Shown here: one piece after another, positions 53,661 through 63,703 of the stretch | Position numbering within the stretch: position 1 is the first letter of the stretch | How the letters are laid out: each line of letters begins with the position of its first letter | NCBI GenBank assembly: GCA_022494885.1 | Contig: JAGVSM010003656.1 | Coordinates: 62,001 to 126,000 of the forward strand | Direction of reading: 5' to 3' | DNA length: 64,000 bases | From: Micrasema longulum | Taxonomy: Eukaryota > Arthropoda > Insecta > Trichoptera > Brachycentridae | Program-made: the position numbers and the translations under genes | The notes under the pieces: generated by a model | The model's database searches: none | Told to the model about the DNA's origin: nothing | Seen by the model: the letters and a program-made list of their open reading frames with translations, nothing else

Positions 53661-54600
53661 TCTATATAATTCTTCTATACGTGTGATGTCGCCGAATTCC
53701 TCCTAAGCGACTGAACCGATTTACATGCGGTTTTCAAAGAAATATAGATCTTTGCACTGTGCGTGTTCGTAGATATTAAAATTTTTAATCCAATATGGAG
53801 TAAGGAGCATAAATGTTTTATTCATCGATAAAAAAATATAAAAAACACAAAATAAAAATCAGATTTAATATTCAGATTTAAAATTTACACTATAAATGTA
53901 TTATGTAACTTAGAAGACATAAACATAATGTTCTTAAAATAAATATAAAAAAAATCTTTGATTATTGAGTACATGAAACTAACATTTTTATATGTATAAA
54001 TTGTATGTATTTATTTAAAATGTAATATATTTTCTTTACTAACTTTGTATACTATGTGGAAATCTGTTATTAGTTCTGAGTTTATACACTATATCTGTTT
54101 GTTTACTAAAATTATGTATGTAGAACTGTTGATTTCCCAAATAAAATAAAATATACCAGGGTTGGCATTCGAGGAGAATGCATTTACAAAAAAATGGGAT
54201 GATGTTGTTATTTTGTGTAAAAAAAATATTATTTTTGAATGTTTACAAACAGCATTTGTTTTTTTGTGGATCTCAATCAGATTCTTTCCTTAAATTCCTT
54301 ATGATTTCTACCTACTTATTTATTTTTGCTGAATTTTTGATATACTAAAATAATATTAAATTTAATACTTTTTTTAAAATCGTATTCCAACATAAGTACA
54401 CCCCTCTGTTGGTGAAAAGACCGGAGTTTGACGTTTGCAAAAAGAATGCCATATTTGAAAAAAAAAAATATTTTATGTTTTGGAATTCAACCATAAACAG
54501 GTACCTAGGTACCTACTTATCAATGAAAAGTTTTTTTCCAAGGTAATAAATAGCAGGCAAGCCAACGTTTGGGCAGGACAACGTCTATCAGGTCCGCTAG
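53661..54600 (+). mobile_element. Non-autonomous Helitron with both ends
   Basis: The 5' end starts TCTATATAATTCTTC after an A, followed by GCGACTGAACCGATTTACAT. The 3' end reads GGACAACGTCTATCAGGTCC then GCTAG and is followed by T. A short stem (GGAC/GTCC) sits about 10 bases before the CTAG end, as Helitrons require, and insertion is between A and T without duplication. No Rep/helicase is encoded. A piece of another repeat (54045-54155) lies inside. Confidence 0.75.
54045..54155. repeat. Repeat family Q, unbroken copy
   Basis: TATGTGGAAATCTGTTATTA, GAGTTTATACACTATATCTG and ATGTAGAACTGTTGATTTCC reappear at 29734-29773 and 30320-30365, where a LINE splits them. Its ends and class are unknown. 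Confidence 0.5.
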
Positions 54601-54680
54601 TATAAATATATATATATATATATAATATTGCATAATATATATATTGCATTGCATAATATATATATTGCATTGCATAAAGA
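54601..54680. repeat. TA repeat and 21-bp tandem units
   Basis: A TA run is followed by about 2.5 units of ATAATATATATATTGCATTGC. It starts at the base after the Helitron CTAG end. Confidence 0.75.
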
Positions 54681-54814
54681 AAAGCAAAAAGTTAAACTGT
54701 ACCGATTACAGCAAAAATAAAATTATAGTCACATGGACCATCTACGTGTTCCCAGGTTCCATTCGCAACAAATTAGCAATATACGAGCCATATCCAGAAT
54801 ACTTACAAAAAAAG

Positions 54815-55335
54815 CCAAAAGCTAAACTGGCAGTGCACAACGGAATTTTAGTCCCAACACTTATTTGTGGAAGCAAAACATAGAACTGGTAGAGGAAGGA
54901 TGAAAGCCGAGTGAACGCGGTTGAAATGCGATATCTACGACAAACGTGTGGGAAATCAATGTATGACAGGGTTACGAATGATTAAATCCGGCGAGAGTGT
55001 AAATCTGAGTGAAGTTAATTGATAAGATAAAGAAAAGGTCTCTTAGATGGTTTGGTCATATAGAACGAATGGACGACTAAAGAATGGTAAATTAGGATAT
55101 ACATTGCGAGAATGAATGGTAACGTGGGACGAGAATGACGAAAGAGGACGTGGCATGATCAGATAAACCAAAAACTTAAGTCTGGTCATGTCAAAGGCAG
55201 ACAGATCCGAAGGGCATGTATGACAATATGTATGAATGTGGAAGAAGCTAGGAATGTATGCCAGGATAAAGGTATGTAATGGTCCATTCTCTCTGCCTAC
55301 GGGGAAATGACGTGATGTTAGTAGTAGTAGTAGCA
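54815..55335 (+). pseudogene. RTE-like LINE tail (family E)
   Basis: The copy starts at KAKLAVHNGILVPTLICGSK (54815-54880) and continues with degenerate codons for the CGKSMYDR, RWFGHIERMDD and TWHDQINQKLKSGHVK blocks. It ends ACGTGATGTTAGTAGTAGTA, a TAG tail. Several stops and frameshifts are present. It is closest to the copies at 9927 and 59955. Confidence 0.75.
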
Positions 55336-55787
55336 AAAAGTATCATTTCGTTAAATTATGAGTGAAGCGGCCTTGCCTTTATTAAAGTTTTTCTTCATTC
55401 TCTGTCGGTTAAAAGTAAGTTTTCAAACCGAAAAATAACAATAAAGTTGCCGCTCGTATTGTCATGTCATAGTAGGTAAATAACTATTGTTTTTTTAACT
55501 ACTTTAAATGCCGACTCTTTGACCGGCATTTCCAAAAGCCAAACGTTTTTTTCACACAGTCACATAAATGTGCATATTATCCTGGATATTACATTTCTTT
55601 ACTCAGATAACGAGTCATCAAGTCTTGGATATATTTATTCCCTGCTGTTGTGTTGTTTCGACGTCCCAATCCTTCAAGAATAATAATAATATTGTTATTC
55701 TATCTGCAACAATTAGTCTTTTATTAAAAACGGTCTTTTTTCGCCAATACGCCGACACTATTTAATACATGTGATCTAATCTTAGAG

Positions 55788-56747
55788 CAGGCCTGAACAA
55801 TCTGCGGACCGCATGCGTCACATATGCCATTTTTGTGCGGCCCGGAAGCTATAATCGTATTTCTGAATAAAGCTTATTTGTTTATACCTTTTTAAATTTA
55901 AAAAAAAAACATACCTACTTGTGTTTAGTATTATGAATTATTGACCTATAAACATACATTGTGAACGGTCAAAGTTAGGTGAGGAATTTAGACTAGAAAA
56001 AAAAGGACGATAAAATCAAATTTTATATATTTTTTTAATTTTTTTATTGATTTAACTTTTTGTAGATGATGTTATTTGTACATTGGCGGGCTTATTGCCA
56101 AATGGCAATTTCTTCCAAACAACCAATAAAATAAAAGTTTTATTTTTATAATTCAAGTTACAGGACCTATTCAATAGAAAAAATAGATTAAAAAGCTAAA
56201 GATATGTAAAAATAGAAATAAATGTATTTGTTTATAAATTACCTTAAATCAAAACTATTACTTAATGAGAAAAACAAAAAAAGAGGGAAATGGAAAGGAG
56301 GAGAGATTAAGGAAAAGAAAGGAGATGTTTCTTCAGACGTGATTTAAACAGAGATAATGTAGTAACATCTTTGATGGTGGATGGGAGATGATTCCACAGT
56401 CGAGCCGCACGGACATTATATGAGTTAGAGAAGAAAGAGGAATTGTAGACGGGTATAAAGAAAGTGCCTTGAGAATTAGAACGAAGAGGTAAAACATGAA
56501 CTGATAAGCGTTGAAATTTTTCGCGCACGTATATAGGAGCGTTAGGACTATGAAATACATTTAACAGAAGTGAGAGGGAGTGATAGTCTCTCCGCTGTCT
56601 AATAACATACCATTTTAATTATTTTTTTAAAATATATACCTGTCTAATTATATAATTTCATACCACTCTTAATTCGGACTAATTCTTCCAACTCAAAGAC
56701 ATAACGATATGATGCGGCCCTTTATTTAAAAAGTTTACCCGGACCTG
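55788..56747. mobile_element. hAT-type element holding a LINE
   Basis: The left end is CAGGCCTGAACAATCTGCGG then ACCGCAT. The right end, complemented, is CAGGTCCGGGTAAACTTTTT then AAATAAAGGGCCGCAT. These match the general look of animal hAT ends (CAGG...AAACTTTTT...GGGCCGCAT). Flanking 8-mers are TCTTAGAG (55780-55787) and CCTTAGAG (56748-56755), one mismatch. Without the LINE at 56046-56630 the element is about 375 bp and noncoding. Confidence 0.7.
56046..56630 (-). pseudogene. CR1-like LINE (family C), nested in a hAT element
   Basis: On the minus strand the frame reads RQRRDYHSLSLLLNVFHS, then EKFQRLSVHVLPLRSNS, YNVRAARLWNHLPSTIKD and SRLKKHLLSFP, with its stop near 56307. The 3' end (ATTGCCATTTGGCAATAAGC near 56090) matches the copy at 29774-30319. 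It lies inside the hAT-type element 55788-56747. The C-terminal frame is intact over about 90 codons. Confidence 0.8.
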
Positions 56748-57244
56748 CCTTAGAGTATGCTGTGAGGATCTTACACTGAAGCAAATGAATAAAGACCGCG
56801 TTTACCGACCTTAATTTTCACCCTATTTTTTACAGCCATCTTCTTCAGATACAGTTGTAAATATTTTGCTATTGTTTGTCTTTAGAAAGTTATTGTTATT
56901 GCTTCCCTTGCTCTTTGGGTGGTATGTGGATACCCATTTTTGTTTGTTAATGGCTATTTTCAATGTCATCCTATTTGGGTTCAAATGACTTGATTTATGT
57001 GACGCGATAACATTACCCTACTTTAGTTTTTGTGTATTATTGTTTGGTTACAAAATTGTGTCGACAGAGTTCTGTGTTTGATCCTTTTATGTTTTTATCA
57101 AAGTCTTAAATAAACAAATAAGATATATTTTGGTTTTAGTTTTATTTTGTGAAGTGACGTCGATTTGATAATGGCTACCAAATAGGTTAGGTTTATTTTC
57201 GTCGTAGCTAATTAATAAATTAATTTTATTCTAGGTTTCTTGGT

Positions 57245-57435
57245 GATAAATGTGGACATGTAGAGCGAATGTACAGCAAAAGAACGGCTAAAAGGATCTA
57301 CGATGTGAATGTTGATGGATGCAGAAAATGAGGAAGACTGAGAAACACATGACACGATCAAGTCCATCAAACCCTTGAAGTAATTGCGAGGAGAGACGAA
57401 AGTTTAAAAGGAGCCAAGGAATACTGTCGGAAGAC
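57245..57435 (+). pseudogene. RTE-like LINE fragment (family E)
   Basis: The words TGTAGAGCGAATG, ACGGCTAAAAGGATCTACGA and GAGAAACACATGACACGATC match the GHVERM...KRIYD...WHDQV part of family E. Both ends are missing. Confidence 0.55.
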
Positions 57436-57525
57436 TAAACCCCGTTCTATTAAACATATGCCAATTAACCGCTGGTTAAGGGACCATATTTCGAACTTAA
57501 TGCTTACTCTAGTTATTTTTACATT

Positions 57526-58494
57526 TATTTTTATTTATTTAAACGCCTTTTTGGCTTTTACGTGTTTTTACATACATACATACAAATAAAGACAGACACG
57601 TAATTTACAAAGAAGTTGCAGAAAATATATAAATGATTTTTAGAAGAAAAAGATAATATCAAAAATATCACCTTTACATATTAGTATAAAAGTGGAAAGA
57701 ACAGAAGTGCATTTTTAAACATGAAGACAGAAATGCATTTTACACAAAGAAAGGAGCAAAAAATAAAAATGAATTAAGAAGAGAAAGAAAAATTAAAATA
57801 AAATTTATAAAAATTAAAATCATAATACATTAGTAGAAAATATATGGGGATACATAATAATACATACATATATTGCAGTGGAGAACAGGAGTACATTTTT
57901 TCTTATAGGTTGTATTAAAACAATCTTAAAATTAGAAGAAGTTAGAAAAATACTTATTTAGAAAACCTATATAAGTCAATAAACGGTAAACAATTGAAAT
58001 CAACATAATATGATTTAGGAATTACAATTTGAAGATAGTAAATTGATACACTGCCTTTTAAAATTTAAAAGTGTTATATTAAATATATTTAAGTCATTTG
58101 CAAATGTATGAATTCTCCTTATTAGCGAGTGTGCACTGTAATTTATTGTAGATACGTTTACAAAGAATAGTTTATTAAATCGGGTAACCCGGCCCGGAAC
58201 TCGCAAGTTAATAAATTAGTCGTAACAGTTCGGAACAATCAAACATTGATTTTAATATTTTAAATAAAAATAACAAATCATTCAGTTTTCTTCTATTTTC
58301 TAATGTTTGTACGTTTAAATATTTATTTAAGTTTGAGAAATTAATTTTTTCAACTGAAATACCTAATTTAAAATTAATGAAACGTAAAAAATTGTGTTGA
58401 ACTTTTTCAATATTATTTATATGTACTTTATAATATGGTGACCATATAACCGAGTTGTATTCAAGTTGGCTACGTACTAAAGCAATATATAAAA
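57526..58494 (-). pseudogene. Jockey-like LINE, 5'-truncated, with 8-bp target duplication
   Basis: On the minus strand, reading starts in frame at 58494 with ALVRSQLEYNSVIWSPYY, then NNIEKVQHNFLRF and LENRRKLNDLLFLFKIL. These are typical of a Jockey-clade reverse transcriptase C-terminus. One frameshift and stop near 58210 separates this from the last block (VPGRVTRFNKLFF to INLLSSNCNS, 58206-58015). The 3' UTR of about 480 bases ends in TTTA repeats at 57526. The 8-mer TTTACATT flanks the copy exactly (57518-57525 and 58495-58502), which marks it as one target-primed insertion. With a single break in about 160 codons it is among the younger LINE copies here. Confidence 0.85.
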
Positions 58495-58544
58495 TTTACA
58501 TTACATAAACTGAGTTCATTCAAAATCTCTGATCGTTATACACC

Positions 58545-58870
58545 TCAATGACTACAGCAAATAAACCATTAAACAGTTTCCCCGTGGGAGTTGACGGGGA
58601 AGATAGAACACCATATCACTCTGTCTCTGCATACATACCCCGCTTCTTTTACATTCGCACATCTTCTCATGCACGCACGCTGATTATTTTGACTTTCGTC
58701 ATGTCCACTTCAAAGTATCTCGGTCTTCCTTGTTTTCTGCATCCATCAATATTCACACCGTTGATCCTTTTAGCCGTTCTTTCGCTGTCCATTTGCTTAA
58801 AATGTTCAAACCAATGCAGTCCTCCTTTCTCGATTTGATCGATCTCAGCCTTACCTAATGCACGGATGTC
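58545..58870 (-). pseudogene. RTE-like LINE tail (family E)
   Basis: On the minus strand the copy carries the FEHFKQMDSERTAKRINGV-like and CRKQGRPRYFEVD-like blocks and the terminal SPYPSTPTGKLFNG-like codons. The GATGG end is changed to AATGGTTTATTTG, without TAG repeats. Confidence 0.6.
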
Positions 58871-59664
58871 GACTCATGGTATCCGATATGTCAATTCACT
58901 AGTAAAACTACGCATTCAAGTTGATATGACTGTTACACAGTCATGATTTTGCATTTACGGTGTAGGTACTGTACCGTTGTTTGATTTTTTATTGTTAAAT
59001 GGAAACCAAGGGTAGGAGATACAAGATGGCGATTGCTAAAGGAACGCTATTGTAAAGCAGAATACAATCTTAATTAGTGGACGGAAATATCACGGCCGTG
59101 TCAAATACGTGTCTGTTTAACAAGAACTCGAACTTGTCTCGTGCTGTTTAGATTATAGACACGATACAATATCGAGATAGAGTTTCTCAAACGTTCGTTA
59201 TGTTTATTTATATTATAAGGTAATTCAACAAAGATACAATTAAGAATAAAAAACGAGTGACGCAGACACAAAGTTGAGATAACCCGTGTTAACAAAAAGC
59301 GGACTGTAGCAAAAAAAAACGAATTTCATTCGGTTTTGTAAGAGGTTGGAAATATTTGATGAAAGGAAAGGAACACGGAATATGGACCTACCTTTGATGC
59401 GATGGGAATGTTCTCCAATTCGGGCACTGCATGATTATTTTATCATAAGTGCATTAGCACTAATTATGTAACTGTTTGATATATCTTTATGGTGAGATGA
59501 TATCTTTACAACGCCGCGCAATGAATCCAAGAATTGTTATGCAATCTAATGTAATGTCAAAAATGTTGTTTGTTTTGTTCCAAATCGTCTGATTTCGAAT
59601 TTCTTCTATCTCGATATAAATTGGTTACTATAAGGATGGGTCAAGGGAAGGATGGGAAAGAAAG

Positions 59665-59735
59665 GTAATCGGCCAATTGTAAAACTGGCGTCGCGGGTTC
59701 GACTCAGGCCAGTTGTAATAAAAAAAAACCAACAA
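59665..59735 (+). mobile_element. Possible tRNA-like SINE fragment
   Basis: GCGTCGCGGGTTCGACTCAG is a B-box-like word followed by an A run. No second copy was found here, so the call is weak. Confidence 0.25.
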
Positions 59736-59954
59736 AGATTTTTTCTCAATTGGTCTGGGTGTTGTGGTGTTGTATTCATAAATTCCTCCCATATCATTTC
59801 ATTCCTACCTGCTGATAATCGTCTAGAATAAAGGATTAGCAACATAAAAATTTAAAAATAATGATCAACAATGTAAATTTCTGCTATGTCTTTCTTGACT
59901 TTCCGCGTTCTAATACCTATATATATTAAGCGTTTATAGCGTTTGAACGAAGTG

Positions 59955-60600
59955 CAAGGAAGATAGGACTCATCTACTACTACTACTACTATTACCACAA
60001 CTGCCGTCACGCCTCTTTCCCGTAGAGGTATGCAGAGAAAATAGACCGCCACACACGTCTATTCTGATACATTCCTAGCTACTTCCACATTCATACATTA
60101 TGTCTTATATGGTTTTCGGTTCTGCCTGCTTTTGACTCGTCCCGATTTAAGATTTTGGTTTATCTGATAATGCCAAGTCGTCCTCGTCCCATGTTACCGT
60201 TCATTCTCGCCATGTATATCTGTTTTAGCATTATTTTGCCATCTATTCGTTCTATATGATCAAACCATCTCCGATACCTTTTCTTAAACTCATAAATTAT
60301 ACCTGACTTAGAATTGCACTGTCGCCTGGTTTCATTAATCGTAATCCTGTCTTACATTGATTTTCTACACATTCGTCATCGCAATTCGACCGTGATCACT
60401 TTTTTATAATTCCATATCTGCCAGTTCCATGTTTCACTTCCATGCATAAGTTTTGGCACTAAAACTTTGTTGTGCACTGCCAGTTTAGCTTAGATCAACT
60501 TTTTTTTTATTTTAGTGATTGCTGTGCTAAGTACGCGGTTCATTTTGTTGCCCGCATTTACTCTCCTTTTAACATTTACTACCATGTTTTCTGGATTTAA
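59955..60600 (-). pseudogene. RTE-like LINE tail (family E), long but decayed
   Basis: The minus strand, read from 60600, follows the whole family E end: ERRVNAGNKMNRVLSTAITK-like, KLAVHNKVLVPKLMHGSETW-like, RWFDHIERIDGKIMLKQIYM-like and TWHYQINQNLKSGRVKSRQN-like codons, all with stops. The 3' end has a TAG repeat, seen as CTACTACTACTACTA at 59973-59989. Confidence 0.7.
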
Positions 60601-61539
60601 TGTTTAAACCTATGTAACTTAGTATTTATTTACTCGTAGTTTGTTTGTATTCAATTTATTGTGTGCTGTTTAAGAAACGGTGGTTTTTCCTCGGGCGATT
60701 TTGCTCCTACACCGATTAACAGCAATTGTAAGGGGCATATTGTGTATTATATAATAATATTATATTCTTATTTTACATTATGTACCTACGTTTATTTATG
60801 TATTCGGTTAATGCACTTGAAGCGATGATAAAATAATTGTTAATAAAAATAATACTACACAGACGTGCACATTATTTATCTAATAAACGTTATATTTAGA
60901 TAAAGCATAATGTTGAAACTATCATAAAGGCATTATTACTAAGCAGTTCCTAAACAGTATTCCATTAAGTATTTTATTCACTTTTATTTTTTTTAATTCA
61001 CCCTGTTTTCTTTCCTTACAATTTTGTCGCTTTAGTTTGTTTTTGTCCAAGTTCTGAGAATGCGTTTATTAATACAATTTGAATGATTTTTTTTTTCTCA
61101 ATTTTTTAATGTGTTTTTGAACGAATATTGTCATAAGTTGTGATCATTGTAAATTTGTCTTTTTAAAAAAACTTTTAAGCTCTATATCTGCTGAATTAAG
61201 TTTTGTTCTCTTGGACAAAAACGAATTAAAGCGACGATTTGCTTACTTTTTTATTTCCTTTTTTTCAAACACTTTTTATGCGTCAGTTTTTCTATATTGT
61301 TCAAAAATGTATTTATTTTTGTTTGTGTGCTAAAAAAACAGCAGCCATAAGGTAAGAAATATACGAAATTTACAAATAAATCAATATTCTCACTAATAGT
61401 TTTCTACATAATCTTGAATACAGTGTAAAAATGTTTTATTATGTAGACTACTTTGTATATCTTCTCGCAAAACAAATAGTTATTAAATTAAAATATATGA
61501 AAACAATAAAGATTCGTTAACTATGGTCTTCTTGAAAAG
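60601..61539. other. AT-rich, no gene seen
   Basis: Long A and T runs and short frames only. Confidence 0.45.
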
Positions 61540-61740
61540 ATGGGCAGGTTATCTCCGCGGACAATGATTAACTCCACCATCGCGCGAGGCCAACGTGTCG
61601 CTCCCAAAAAAACCTTTGTCTTGAAGATGGCGGCAGAAGACTATCGTTTTTATTATTTAGTTCATCCTTTAACAATTCTAATACACCTCGGTATAAAATT
61701 AAAAATATTTTTTGGAAATTCGCTAGTAATAAACGCCTGA
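61540..61740 (+). CDS. Unrecognised 66-aa open frame in a CpG-richer patch
   Basis: The ATG frame begins MGRLSPRTMINSTIARGQRV, APKKTFVLKMAAEDYRF. The first 40 residues are basic and of mixed composition, and the last 25 look AT-driven. The stretch holds an AAGATGGCGGCAG word that resembles a YY1/Pho site. No domain or repeat match was seen. It could be a short gene, a promoter-proximal exon or chance. Confidence 0.15.
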   Translation: MGRLSPRTMINSTIARGQRVAPKKTFVLKMAAEDYRFYYLVHPLTILIHLGIKLKIFFGNSLVINA

Positions 61741-62721
61741 ATTCATTTTTGCAAAGCTTTCGTGTGAACTGCTGCCGAATTTTCGAGGGTCGAGGCTGTT
61801 CACGAAGCTAGGACAATACAGTATTGTCATATCTATTGTCCAAGTGTAAGCGGTTCTTTATTGTAATGTATAAAATAATACAAACTATTGAGCCATAAAA
61901 CCATATAACTTTTGTCTTTTATTTTCGTGTGTGCAGTGAAAGTTCTAGCCATAGAATTAGGAATAGTTTAGAAACCGCATATGAGTATCAAACAGAAGGC
62001 GACTAAACTACTCATAAATGAGTAATTTTAACTATGCCGTGTTGTGTCTTTTTAATGTGTAGAAATATTGCTAGAATCTCAAAAAAACAGGATGGGATCA
62101 CATTTTATGTAAAATTAGCAAATTAATGTGTAAGTAGCAAATAAATTACTTGAAAATTGAATTATTTTTCCATCTGTCAGATAGTCGAAGAAATCAAAAC
62201 GGACGTTTCGTTAGTGTTGCCAGGGTAGTAAATTTTCTTACCCTACTTTGCTCATATAATGAGAGAACTAATGAAAATTGGACCTCGGATTAAACAACTC
62301 TGTGGGGGACATTTAAACGACATAATCTTTAAAACAACAAATATTATTTAACATAATATGAAAATATCCGTTTTATGTAAAATAAAATTTGTTTTATATT
62401 TAAGTTCAAAGTTCATTAATTCAATCACTTATTAAATTACCCTTTACTTATCTACTCTGTTTTGTCAATCAATATTTCCGCGTACCCAATAAAATTTTAG
62501 AGATATTAACAGATTGCTTTTTTTTTTTTAACCTTACATTTGTGTTATGATTATATTTTTCCCATCGTGCAACATTACGCGGCGACATCACGAATGCGCG
62601 CTGTGAAAGTGGAGATGAGTGGAGGGATTTTTCAGAATAAAGTATTGAATAAAAAAATATTATTCAGCTTTGTTAACGAAATAAATTTTTAGTATTATTT
62701 TTCTAATTTAACTTCTCTCAG
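61741..62721. other. No gene seen
   Basis: A perfect 17-base palindrome (GACAATACAGTATTGTC) lies at 61812-61828. 62560-62625 is CpG-richer (TTACGCGGCGACATCACGAA). No frame over 60 codons. Confidence 0.4.
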
Positions 62722-62752
62722 GTAAAAACATGAAAAGGAAAACCGAGTGTCG
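62722..62752 (+). other. Candidate micro-exon between strong splice sites
   Basis: TTTTTCTAATTTAACTTCTC then TCAG forms a good acceptor with a possible branch point. After 31 bases (containing ATGAAAAGGAAAACCGAGTG) the donor CG/GTAAGT follows. No second exon was found, so it is only a candidate. Confidence 0.2.
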
Positions 62753-62817
62753 GTAAGTCAGCCTCGTACAGTAAATGTTCATAACACGATTGAGGTCGTG
62801 TGCTAAAATAATAATAA

Positions 62818-62972
62818 AATCAAATAAGGTTGATCCTCTCGACTCACAGTCGGAAGGTTCCAGAATTAATTCCAGCTGAGAACACAAAAATTAAATGTGA
62901 TTTTTCGTAAGCCTGGGTGTAATTCAAGACTGTTATTGGGTTTCCTGGCCTGCTATGGTGCAAAAAATGCAA
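62818..62972 (+). mobile_element. SINE family I, decayed
   Basis: In plus orientation: CTCGACTCACAGTCGGAAGG, a damaged B box (CCAGAATTAATTCC), AAGCCTGGGTGTAATTCAAG and CCTGGCCTGCTATGGTGCAA. The A box is lost. Confidence 0.65.
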
Positions 62973-63184
62973 ACATGGATGCTGAATCAAGAAAATACTC
63001 GTACTATTTTCATTAAAAAATATGCCATCGTTTTCATGTGATCCTGTGATAAAGTTTATTGGATGTCAGTGTCACGCGAATTGATTGTCTAGCAAGTCAC
63101 GACTGACTGTTACCGCGTTCATTAGCCATAGCGATGGCGTAAGATTTTTCATTTGTTTATTGATGTTGATAATATTTATGCATT

Positions 63185-63365
63185 TTCATATGAGCGGTCG
63201 CCTACAACGCTAAAGGTCTCAGATTAAATTTCCGACGTGGACGACATACCGACCTACCTTTTAAAAATAAAGTATTAAAAAATATATATCTATAACCCTG
63301 CGGTTGGTTACCATGCAGTGCTCTGTGCAGTATTAAGCGTGGAAAAAGGCATGATAGTAATGAAG
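63185..63365 (+). mobile_element. SINE family K, decayed
   Basis: AGGTCTCAGATTAAATTTCC replaces the B box, and GGTTACCATGCAGTGCTCTG matches the body end. Confidence 0.45.
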
Positions 63366-63489
63366 ATGATCCTTAAAAATGATCATTTTAATAATCTGGA
63401 AACCTGCTGTCGTTTATTTAAAATCCCCTCTACCGGGAAACGCGCTCATGTGATTGCGCCAACCACTTTACTGTGAAGTGGACCTATCT

Positions 63490-63703
63490 CCACTCTACTA
63501 CTACTACTTCTACTACCATCAAGCCATTTCTCCGTAGGGGTAGGCAGAGAAAATGGACCGCCACACACGTCTATCCTGGCATACAATCCTAGCCTAGTCC
63601 ACATTCATACATCTTGTCATACATGCCCTTTTCTTCTGTCTGCTTTTGATATGCTTAGACTCAAGATGTTGGTTTATCTGATCATGCCACGTCTTCCTTA
63701 ATT
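63490..63703 (-). pseudogene. RTE-like LINE terminal fragment (family E)
   Basis: The minus strand carries the complement of GCAGAGAAAATGGACCGCCA and CATACATCTTGTCATACATG, as in the copy at 59955, and the tail is a TAG repeat (CTACTACTACTTCTACTACC at 63498). It stops exactly where the family A LINE tail begins at 63704. Confidence 0.7.

Noticed and set aside
54601..54680. TA-rich region as a possible replication origin or matrix attachment site
   Set aside because: It is a plain TA microsatellite with a short tandem unit next to a Helitron end. Nothing specific supports another role.
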